Both the position numbers and the translations under genes were made by a program. A DNA stretch of 64,000 bases. It comes from Chitinibacter fontanus. Lineage in GTDB: Bacteria; Pseudomonadota; Gammaproteobacteria; Burkholderiales; Chitinibacteraceae. The notes below the pieces were generated by a model that did no database searches, was not told where the DNA came from, and worked only from the letters and a program-made list of their open reading frames with translations. Shown here in pieces: positions 37,914 to 44,262 of the stretch (its first letter is position 1; each line of letters starts with the position of its first letter). The stretch lies in the NCBI RefSeq assembly GCF_013423785.1, contig NZ_CP058952.1:3375665-3439664 (forward strand), written 5' to 3'.

Positions 37914-38597
37914 TTAAAAAATAAAGTCTCCTTCTGGGAAGGTAGAATAGCCTTCCCCCTCATCCGAGGTTGCAAATTTTTGTGGCTTTATTTCTTCGCG
38001 ATAGCAACACAGACAATGTTGGATCCACCTAAAAGCAAACGGCATTTTTTCATCCATCAAGCATTCGCAAACTCCGTAATGAATTTCTTGTTGATCATTA
38101 AGATTATTTAAAATACGGTAAATTTGATTGATGTGCTGCAAGTTTTGATAGAGCATGGTTAGCGCTATTAACATGGAATCATTAAAATCACTATTTGAGC
38201 CACACATTTTTCGTAGCGGCTTGTCTTTTTTCTTGTATACCGCATTTGCAAGGCATGTCATTTCCTCCTCGAAATTTGGAATATTTAAATTCAAATAAAC
38301 TCTGGTTCTTTCCAAATTATATATTGATGATTCATCGTGGCCGTTAGCAGTTGGGTTAAGATAGGCCGGCTCCAGATCGTCCACCCAAAAATCTTCATAC
38401 CTTTCCTCTTTGTAATTAAACATCTTATTTGTATGAATTGATTTTAGCCAGCCATATAGCATTTCCTGATCAAATAGCCGTACCTCAGCAATAAAAGGCT
38501 TCCCCTCAAAAATTAAACACTCCATTGTTTCAAGCCACATGTCTTCAGGTCTAGGTTTGGTTGGCTTCTTAATTGTAAATTCTTCCATTGGGTTCAT
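37914..38597 (-). CDS. Hypothetical island protein (227 aa)
   Basis: No family recognised. A soluble, acidic 227-residue protein with no signal peptide or membrane segment. Its N-terminal third looks alpha/beta (WLETMECLIFEGKPFIAEVRLF), the middle is helical (SDFNDSMLIALTMLYQNL), and the tail is acidic (DEGEGYSTFPEGDF). It contains several cysteines (HCLCC near residue 195). It begins three bases after the relaxase stop; AAGG next to the first ATG suggests ATG 38588 as an alternative start. It is thus in the relaxase operon and may belong to the mobilisation module. It is AT-richer than the chromosome around it. Confidence 0.55.
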   Translation of the reverse strand: MNPMEEFTIKKPTKPRPEDMWLETMECLIFEGKPFIAEVRLFDQEMLYGWLKSIHTNKMFNYKEERYEDFWVDDLEPAYLNPTANGHDESSIYNLERTRVYLNLNIPNFEEEMTCLANAVYKKKDKPLRKMCGSNSDFNDSMLIALTMLYQNLQHINQIYRILNNLNDQQEIHYGVCECLMDEKMPFAFRWIQHCLCCYREEIKPQKFATSDEGEGYSTFPEGDFIF

Positions 38598-38600
38598 CCT

Positions 38601-39806
38601 TTATACGAATGGGGTGTCGTCTTGTTGTGGCGCCATCCTTATAACACCACTGTAAATTTTTTCGTCACTATTGTGTTTAATTAAAAAAGACTGAAGATAT
38701 TTATTGGCTCTGTTTTGCATAGTTTCCAATGCGACATTTCTTTCGTTTTCTCTCCTTAGGTTTAATTCATTGAACTTCACCTGCAGTTCTTCTGGCGAAA
38801 TTACCTCTTCAATTCTCCTAAGGCTATTCTTTGCTCCATCTAGCTCTTTTTTTAGCCTTGAAATTTCACGAAGCTGACCTTCTTTCTCTTCAATTCCAGA
38901 ATCTAATTTATTCATTGTTACACTGGTAACGTGCGCCACTCCAGATTTCATGCCAATCTTATGTGCATTGCTCAGCAGTGAAACCACTTCGTCAGCCGTA
39001 TAAGTCGGCTCTTTAATGCCAAAAAACTTCCATTCTTTTTCTGGCAGCATTGATGATGCATCAAATTTTTTTTCGAATTGATTTCGTGCCGCATTTTCAA
39101 TAGCAAATATCTTTGCATTCCTGCCCGCTGAATTTTGCTCAATTTGCCATTGCGCACGCGTCAAACGTCTTCTTTTGGGGCCATCTCTTGTCAAGCCAAA
39201 ATTAGAGGCTACTTTTTGATAAAATTCATCTTGGAATCTTCGCATGGCCTCAATATAGGCATTATTTTGCTCGCCCTTTTTCTTGCCAATCGCAGCCATT
39301 TCAGCAGAAGCTCTTCGTCCATCATGAATGAAATCAAATTTTTCATTATCCAAAGGAACGGCATAAAAATGTAAATGCGGGTGCTCCTCATCTACGTGTT
39401 CAATTACAGACTTTAGCCGTTCGCCATATTTGTGGTGTAAATAATTTATTGTTGCAGCACGAAAATCAACCCAATCATTCATTCTTTCCGCGGGTAAACT
39501 AACCACACCGGCGAGAAGGCAAAGTCCGTCTGCGCGCATTTTTCTACCCAACGTGTCCTTTTGTTTCTCCGCCCATTGTGCCGCTAGTGCGGCCGCTTGA
39601 TGTGGGCTAACACCATACAAAAAATTAGGGGGCTGCGGGTTGCTAACATGCGCACATGCTCCCGTAACGCGAGCTGCCTCATCTGCAATTTGTTGAGCGC
39701 TCCACTTTTGCTGTAATTTGGGACTTCCTGTCTTTCTTTCTTTGCGTTGCTGCTGACTACCGCGTCGCGCATACGCCTCGACGTGGATGAATTGGTATCC
39801 GGACAT
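38601..39806 (-). CDS. MobV-type relaxase (plasmid recombination/mobilisation protein)
   Basis: A ~401-residue HUH endonuclease that would nick and carry one DNA strand at oriT in conjugal mobilisation. The N-terminus (SGYQFIHVEAYARRGSQ) and the metal-binding triad HPHLHFY (about residue 142-148) within EHVDEEHPHLHFYAVPLDN match the Pre/Mob family. Downstream is a basic region (GPKRRRLTRAQWQ) and a coiled coil (about 305-370). ATG 39806 is chosen over the longer frame start at 39872 because it gives the family-like MSGYQFIHVE start. No conjugation (type IV secretion) genes are present, so the element can at best be mobilised by another. Confidence 0.75.
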   Translation of the reverse strand: MSGYQFIHVEAYARRGSQQQRKERKTGSPKLQQKWSAQQIADEAARVTGACAHVSNPQPPNFLYGVSPHQAAALAAQWAEKQKDTLGRKMRADGLCLLAGVVSLPAERMNDWVDFRAATINYLHHKYGERLKSVIEHVDEEHPHLHFYAVPLDNEKFDFIHDGRRASAEMAAIGKKKGEQNNAYIEAMRRFQDEFYQKVASNFGLTRDGPKRRRLTRAQWQIEQNSAGRNAKIFAIENAARNQFEKKFDASSMLPEKEWKFFGIKEPTYTADEVVSLLSNAHKIGMKSGVAHVTSVTMNKLDSGIEEKEGQLREISRLKKELDGAKNSLRRIEEVISPEELQVKFNELNLRRENERNVALETMQNRANKYLQSFLIKHNSDEKIYSGVIRMAPQQDDTPFV

Positions 39807-40099
39807 TTGTCTTCTCTTTAGCGTTCGAATTTCAGACTTTGTTGGAAAAAATGAGCAGTAACTGATAGGCATAGTGACAGACTATGCTTATCGCCACTTC
39901 GCTCTAATAAGCGTCGGCGCTGCGCGGCTAAAAACAAAATCATGGGGTTGGACTCAATATTGAATTTGTACTGATCAACATAAATGTTCTCCTCAATTTT
40001 TTAACTGCAGATGGCTTAATCTAGAGAGGTGTACAGCAGACGGGGCAATTGCTGTTGCAAACAAGGCCTGACTACCCCATTAGGTGGGGCAATTGTTAA
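39807..40099. other. Intergenic region upstream of the relaxase gene, candidate oriT/regulatory region
   Basis: No ORF is supported. The right part (from 40041) is filled by the CCCCA/TGGGG hairpin repeats described separately. MobV oriT sites usually lie just upstream of the mob gene, so this stretch is the natural place to look, but I cannot identify a nick site by eye. Confidence 0.4.
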
Positions 40100-40170
40100 T
40101 CAAGCAGCCAGCTTTTGCCCCACTTGCTGGGGTAGTCTTTCATCAATTGCCCCGCTTGGTGGGGTAGGGT
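40041..40170. repeat. Cluster of four related GACTACCCCA-N5-TGGGGCAATTG elements
   Basis: Three complete hairpins (CCCCA/TGGGG type arms with 5-base loops) at 40075-40089, 40118-40132 and 40150-40164, plus a partial copy (CGGGGCAATTGC) at 40041. The flanks are shared too (GACTA on one side, CAATTG on the other). The first full copy and the partial copy point one way, the other two the opposite way. The cluster overlaps the 3' end of the winged-helix gene (codons for about residues 145-167) and its downstream region. Confidence 0.7.
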
Positions 40171-40603
40171 TTGCAATTTTTATCAAAGGTGGCATAGTTT
40201 TTCGCCAATAGCTCGGCGGACTTCGGGTGGCTGCAACATCGAGCGGTTTGCCACGATGATGGTCATCGATTCTTTGAAATGAAACTGCATACAAACTCGC
40301 ACGATTTCTCCCACCCTGCCGAGTTCGAATGATCCAATCTGCGCTTTCCAATTCTTTCAGAGCTTTTGCAAGCGTGGCTTTGCTTTTCCATCCACGCGCC
40401 TGCATCAACGCCCAGCTAGGAGACAAATAGCCGTTATTATTCAAGCGCCACTGAGACAATAAATCAATCAACAGTTTGACTCCGTAGGCGCTAAGCAGCA
40501 CGAACTCTGGGGATTGCAATACGCAAAGTGGGAGCGGAAAAAAAATCCCTGACTCCCGCGCAGATTTGGCATCTGCCAGCGCCACCTTCTTGCTTTTGCT
40601 CAT
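40100..40603 (-). CDS. Winged-helix DNA-binding protein of mobile elements (possible replication/regulatory protein)
   Basis: A 167-residue protein with a winged helix-turn-helix domain (about residues 30-115): LLSAYGVKLLIDLLSQW, GYLSPSWALMQARGWKSK, then ALKELESADWIIRTRQGG and SLYAVSF. Proteins of this type are common beside AlpA-like regulators and mobilisation genes in integrated elements; a direct role in replication is conjecture from the nearby iterons. The last ~20 codons fall inside the hairpin repeat cluster, so the C-terminus is probably unstructured. Its start overlaps the stop of the AlpA-like gene (ATGA). Confidence 0.6.
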   Translation of the reverse strand: MSKSKKVALADAKSARESGIFFPLPLCVLQSPEFVLLSAYGVKLLIDLLSQWRLNNNGYLSPSWALMQARGWKSKATLAKALKELESADWIIRTRQGGRNRASLYAVSFQRIDDHHRGKPLDVAATRSPPSYWRKTMPPLIKIANPTPPSGAIDERLPQQVGQKLAA

Positions 40604-40833
40604 TTATAATCGGCGCGGTAATTGATCGGGTCTGCTAACCAACGATGCAATTCGCGATTGCTATACATCGTGCAACGAATACCCAATCTGATTGGTTGCG
40701 GCGCACGGCCAATTTTGCATAATTGGCGGAATCGCTCACGACTAACTGGCGAAAATGGCGCAAATTGACGCCACCGGCTTAACCCATCGGCGGGCAAAGA
40801 ATCTGGGATGGGGAGATTGGAAATGTTTGCCAT
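40600..40833 (-). CDS. AlpA-like helix-turn-helix regulator / excisionase
   Basis: A 77-residue MerR/AlpA-type small DNA-binding protein: FSPVSRERFRQLCKIGRAPQP forms the recognition helix region and LGIRCTMYSNRELHRWLADP the wing, the usual layout of AlpA excisionase/activator proteins of P4-like elements. It should control integrase expression or excision. It overlaps the downstream winged-helix gene by four bases. The iterons lie ~65-130 bases upstream of its start. Confidence 0.7.
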   Translation of the reverse strand: MANISNLPIPDSLPADGLSRWRQFAPFSPVSRERFRQLCKIGRAPQPIRLGIRCTMYSNRELHRWLADPINYRADYK

Positions 40834-40899
40834 TGCTGCGCCTCCTCAGGCGTTGATTTGCAATGACCGAAATTTATTTTTAAAAAAACTGTTTGTATG

Positions 40900-40962
40900 T
40901 ACCGTTGGCTTGTTGACGTAGTGCGTTAGCTTGTTGACGTAGTACGTTTGCTTGCTGACGTA
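40900..40962 (+). repeat. Three tandem 21-bp direct repeats (iteron-like)
   Basis: Copies at 40900-40920, 40921-40941 and 40942-40962 share the end GCTTG(T/C)TGACGTA and the core CGTT. Each is exactly 21 bases, two helical turns, like plasmid origin iterons. They lie upstream of the AlpA-like and winged-helix genes; the third overlaps the last codons of the gene ending at 40926, which therefore encodes a Ser/Thr-rich tail. Confidence 0.75.
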
Positions 40963-41792
40963 CCACTTTTCGTTTCAAAAAGCGTGCTTGCCTCGCTCAT
41001 TTCCCTTAGCCACCCTGCAATTGTTGTTCTTCCACGTTCTTCTGACATTCGCCAGCCAGTGGCAATTGCAAACTGCCTTACTTCATTTTCAATTGATTTG
41101 GCTGCGATCGCGGCTGATTTCCATTTACCGCTAGTAGGAATTTTCAGTTTCACTAAGCGTTCTGCCTCTCGTCGAGTCAAGAGCTTTAAACTCGATGTAG
41201 CTAAACCACCTTTCTTTTCTTTTTTAGCTTTTATTTCTGCTTTAACTTTAAGTGCATATGTTAATGCTTGATAAGCAAATTCAATGCAGGCAGCTCTGTG
41301 CTCTATTACCTCATAAATATTGTTACCTTGTTCGTTTAGCATGCCATTTGCAACATGCTCATCTCCATATCGATTGAATTCAGAATCAATAATCCACAAA
41401 CCAAGTGTAACAAACTGATGGACCTTCCAAGCCTCATTTTCGTTTTTACATTCACTAGGTTTTGTGCATCCAACTACAATAGCTTTATCATCGCTATAAA
41501 TTTCTCCATCCAGAGGATCATCATACCAAGTCGGGCTCAAACCACCACAATAGGAAATCCAGCGATACAAAGATTCAATAGGCCGATGCGCTGTTTTTGC
41601 CTTAGTCAAATTATTTGGAAAATGCAGATGTTTAATTCCATTGTTTTCTAAAGTTCGCCACAAATACTCGCCCATTTCTTTTTTTATGTGAAATGCTGTT
41701 GAATTTTTTGGTAAAAGATTATTTAGCTCATCTTTTAAAAAAATGACGTGCTGGCATGAGCGTTTAAGCATAAAGTATCCAATTTTCAGCAT
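40926..41792 (-). CDS. Hypothetical island protein (288 aa)
   Basis: No family recognised. A soluble 288-residue protein, AT-rich and unlike the flanking chromosome. The N-terminal ~200 residues are mixed alpha/beta and rich in aromatic residues (SLYRWISYCGGLSPTWYDD; KVHQFVTLGLWIIDSEF). A lysine-rich linker follows (KVKAEIKAKKEKKGG), then a helical C-terminal region (about 215-275: LLTRREAERLVKLKIP and IATGWRMSEERGRTTIAGWLREM) that looks like a DNA-binding module. The last ~12 residues are encoded within the iterons. It lies between the integrase and the AlpA-like gene, a position that suggests island control or cargo. Confidence 0.55.
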   Translation of the reverse strand: MLKIGYFMLKRSCQHVIFLKDELNNLLPKNSTAFHIKKEMGEYLWRTLENNGIKHLHFPNNLTKAKTAHRPIESLYRWISYCGGLSPTWYDDPLDGEIYSDDKAIVVGCTKPSECKNENEAWKVHQFVTLGLWIIDSEFNRYGDEHVANGMLNEQGNNIYEVIEHRAACIEFAYQALTYALKVKAEIKAKKEKKGGLATSSLKLLTRREAERLVKLKIPTSGKWKSAAIAAKSIENEVRQFAIATGWRMSEERGRTTIAGWLREMSEASTLFETKSGTSASKRTTSTS

Positions 41793-41828
41793 GAAACTTA
41801 TTTTAGTTAAACAACAGCTAAAGATTTA

Positions 41829-43040
41829 TTATGCAATTTTTAGCTGAAATACTTTTGCTCCTGCCTTGATGGCCTCAAGGTAATTACCCCATTGCTGCAT
41901 CATTAATGCACGTTGCGATAAATATTTTGCGTGGTTATAAGCCGAAGAAACTGAATTGCGAGGTGAATGAGCCAATTGCAATTCAATATGCTCGTGTGTA
42001 AAACCTTGTTCATGCAAAATCGTGCTGGCAATGCCGCGAAAACCATGTCCAGTCATGCGACTGTGATAACCCATGCGGTACAAGGCATACAGGATCGTGT
42101 TATTGCTCATTGATTTGCTGTTGCTACGCTCGCTGGGAAACAGTAAAGCAAGGCCACCCGAGATGATTTTGATTTGCTGAATGATTGCCAACGCCTGTTC
42201 GGTTAGCGGCACGATATGCGGCGTGTCCATCTTCATCCGTTCTGCAGGGATGCGCCATTGCTTGGCTTCGAAATCAAATTCCGCCCAGCGAGCACCAATC
42301 AGTTCACTGGTACGGACAAAAGTATGCGCCATCAGCTGCAGCGCCAGTTTAGTGAGAAGCTGGCCGTCGTATTCGTCAATCTTACGTAGTAGTTCCGGTA
42401 GCTCTTTGGCATCCAGTCTGGCGTAGTTGGTTTTTTTTCGTGCTTTCAGAGCGTCGGCAGGTTTGATGTCGGCGGCGGGATTGCGCTCTGCCAGACCATG
42501 CGCTACGGCGTAACGTAGAATTTGTCCGCATGTTTCTAATGCACGCTTGGCAATATCTAGCGCGCCTCGTGCTTCAATTTTCTTGACGGTCATAAGTAAA
42601 AGCGGAGCGCTAATTTCGGTTACTGGCCTGTTGCCGATTACCGGAAACACATCCGCCTCCAGCCGACGCATAACATAGTGAGCATGGCGCTCGGTTCTTA
42701 CTTCTTTCCAGTTATCCCACCAACGTCGCGCAACAGCTTCAAAGCTGTTTTCCGCAGCAATTTTGGCAAATAGTTTTTCTTCCTGCCTGTTTTGGGAAGG
42801 ATCGACTCCTTGCTTGAGCAAGGCTTGAAGGCGGTCGCGCTCAACTCTAGCTGCTCTGAGAGTTACATCCGGATAAACACCCAAAGAAACCATCTTGGCT
42901 TTGTTGGCAAAACGGTAACGATAGCGCCACCATTTCGCTCCGGTTGGCTGAACATAGACGGCCAATCCTTCTCCATCCGCCAAGGAATAGGGCTTTTCTT
43001 GCGGCTTGGCTGCTTTGATAACGGGGTCGGTCAGCTTCAT
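41829..43040 (-). CDS. P4-type tyrosine integrase
   Basis: A ~403-residue phage-type site-specific recombinase with an N-terminal arm-binding (DUF4102) domain (KLTDPVIKAAKPQEKPYSLADG...), a core-binding domain (about 100-195) and a C-terminal catalytic domain. Active-site residues are visible: arginine in HTFVRTSELIGARW, histidine-x-x-arginine in GHGFRGIAST, and the tyrosine in SSAYNHAKYL. The ATG at 43040 has AGGGG upstream and gives the family-typical MKLTDPVIKAAKP start. It sits ~175 bases from the 3' end of tRNA-Ser, the classic place for a P4-type integrase, with TTACTCA repeats in its promoter region. Confidence 0.93.
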   Translation of the reverse strand: MKLTDPVIKAAKPQEKPYSLADGEGLAVYVQPTGAKWWRYRYRFANKAKMVSLGVYPDVTLRAARVERDRLQALLKQGVDPSQNRQEEKLFAKIAAENSFEAVARRWWDNWKEVRTERHAHYVMRRLEADVFPVIGNRPVTEISAPLLLMTVKKIEARGALDIAKRALETCGQILRYAVAHGLAERNPAADIKPADALKARKKTNYARLDAKELPELLRKIDEYDGQLLTKLALQLMAHTFVRTSELIGARWAEFDFEAKQWRIPAERMKMDTPHIVPLTEQALAIIQQIKIISGGLALLFPSERSNSKSMSNNTILYALYRMGYHSRMTGHGFRGIASTILHEQGFTHEHIELQLAHSPRNSVSSAYNHAKYLSQRALMMQQWGNYLEAIKAGAKVFQLKIA

Positions 43041-43054
43041 GGGAAGCCCCTTTG

Positions 43055-43120
43055 TGAGTAACTTTGTGCAGTTGAGTATAGTTACTCTCATTATTACTCA
43101 CAAACAAACCGTGTTACTCA
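43055..43120. repeat. TTACTCA repeats, probable integrase arm sites (right end)
   Basis: Inverted copy TGAGTAA at 43055-43061, near copy TTACTCT at 43082-43088, and direct copies TTACTCAC at 43094-43101 and 43114-43121, all between the integrase start and the tRNA. Two copies occur at the other island end (31431 and 31443). Confidence 0.6.
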
Positions 43121-43144
43121 CGTTGTCCACCGTTAGCAATGGAC

Positions 43145-43182
43145 AACAAAAAACCCTGCAAAGCTGAGCTTTGTCAGGGTTT
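43145..43182 (-). terminator. Hairpin terminator downstream of tRNA-Ser
   Basis: Imperfect long stem (AAACCCTG and CAAAGCT arms within 43151-43182), followed on the minus strand by TTTTTTGTTG. Because it lies on the island side, it probably came in with the element. Confidence 0.6.
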
Positions 43183-43216
43183 CATTGGCATCGCTAGGCG
43201 ATGCTGGAAGTATTCT

Positions 43217-43307
43217 TGGCGGAAAGAGGGGGATTCGAACCCCCGATAGGCTATTAACCTATACACGCTTTCCAGGCGTGCGACTTAAACCACTCATCCA
43301 TCTTTCC
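43217..43307 (-). tRNA. tRNA-Ser(GGA)
   Basis: Complete class II tRNA of 91 bases including an encoded CCA. The acceptor stem is GGAAAGA/TCTTTCC with G73, the D-loop segment is GATGAGTGGTTTAAGTC, and the anticodon loop CTGGAAA between ACGC and GCGT gives anticodon GGA. A long variable arm (ATAGGTTAATAGCCTAT) and the T loop GGGGGTTCGAATCCCCC follow. Its 3' end is the probable integration site of the island. Confidence 0.95.
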
Positions 43308-43583
43308 GCGAAGAGGCGTGATTCTACGTAGCAATCCCTGCTTTGGCAAGCCTTGGGTAATCCCATCACCGCAGCTATATCCTAATTATGTACTTTGTAA
43401 AGGGCTGATCTTCCTGCGTCAGCGGCCCGAATGTGGCGGCTGACGCAATTCGCCGCCTGAAGATAGCTCAGAAGTGAAATGTGCGATAGGCTGCACTATC
43501 TTGAGCAAATATGCTCCATTGGCGGACTTTGCCTAATCCTGCTGTCGTTTTGGGCGGCCACTACCACAGGAAACCTTTTGCTG

Positions 43584-44252
43584 ATGTCATCTCCATTCGC
43601 CCATCTTCGGCGCTGGATATTTCTACTATGCTTGTTGACCCTGCCGGCATGGTCGGGCTGGGATTTTGACAAATTAGTCAAGCTGGCGCAGCAACGCTAT
43701 GGTGCAACCGCAGCCAAACTAGTGGCAGACACCCAGCAAGTGTTATCGGCAAGTAAAACATTAGCTGAGGCAGAAAAGCTCAAGCGAGTGAACGAGTTTT
43801 TCAATCGCCGCCTGCAGTTTCAAGATGACAGCACCATTTGGCAGCAAACAGATTATTGGGCTACGCCACTTGAAACACTGGGGAAAGGGGCGGGAGATTG
43901 CGAGGACTTTGCCATTGTGAAGTACTTTGCACTCAAAGAGTTGGGTGTTTCTGCTGAAAAATTGCGTATGAGTTATGTTAAAGCCAAGATCGGTGGCAGC
44001 AATAGTACCGTAACCCAAGCACATATGGTGTTGACCTATTATCCAAGTCCAGATGCTGAGCCTTTAGTGCTGGATAATCTGATTACCGAAATCCGTCCCG
44101 CCAGTCGCCGCCCTGATTTAACTCCTGTATTTAGCTTTAATAGCGAAGGCATCTTTACCGGCAGTGGCGTGCAACCGTCAGGATCCATTGATCGCTTATC
44201 TCGCTGGAAAGACGTTTTGTTGCGTATGCAAAGCGATGGAATAGCATTTTAA
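43584..44252 (+). CDS. lapG: LapG-type transglutaminase-like periplasmic cysteine protease
   Basis: LapG cleaves the N-terminal retention module of large biofilm adhesins in the periplasm unless it is sequestered by c-di-GMP-bound LapD. The ~222-residue product has a signal peptide (RRWIFLLCLLTLPAWSG) and the BTLCP catalytic triad: cysteine in GAGDCEDFAIVKYF (about residue 112), histidine in TQAHMVLTYY (about 150), and aspartate in LVLDNL (about 168). The start is uncertain: ATG 43584 fits the signal peptide, while TTG 43578 is better spaced from AGGAAA (43568), and the frame is open to 43479. lapD follows 10 bases downstream. The adhesin substrate is not in this window. Confidence 0.88.
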   Translation: MSSPFAHLRRWIFLLCLLTLPAWSGWDFDKLVKLAQQRYGATAAKLVADTQQVLSASKTLAEAEKLKRVNEFFNRRLQFQDDSTIWQQTDYWATPLETLGKGAGDCEDFAIVKYFALKELGVSAEKLRMSYVKAKIGGSNSTVTQAHMVLTYYPSPDAEPLVLDNLITEIRPASRRPDLTPVFSFNSEGIFTGSGVQPSGSIDRLSRWKDVLLRMQSDGIAF

Positions 44253-44262
44253 GGATATTGTT

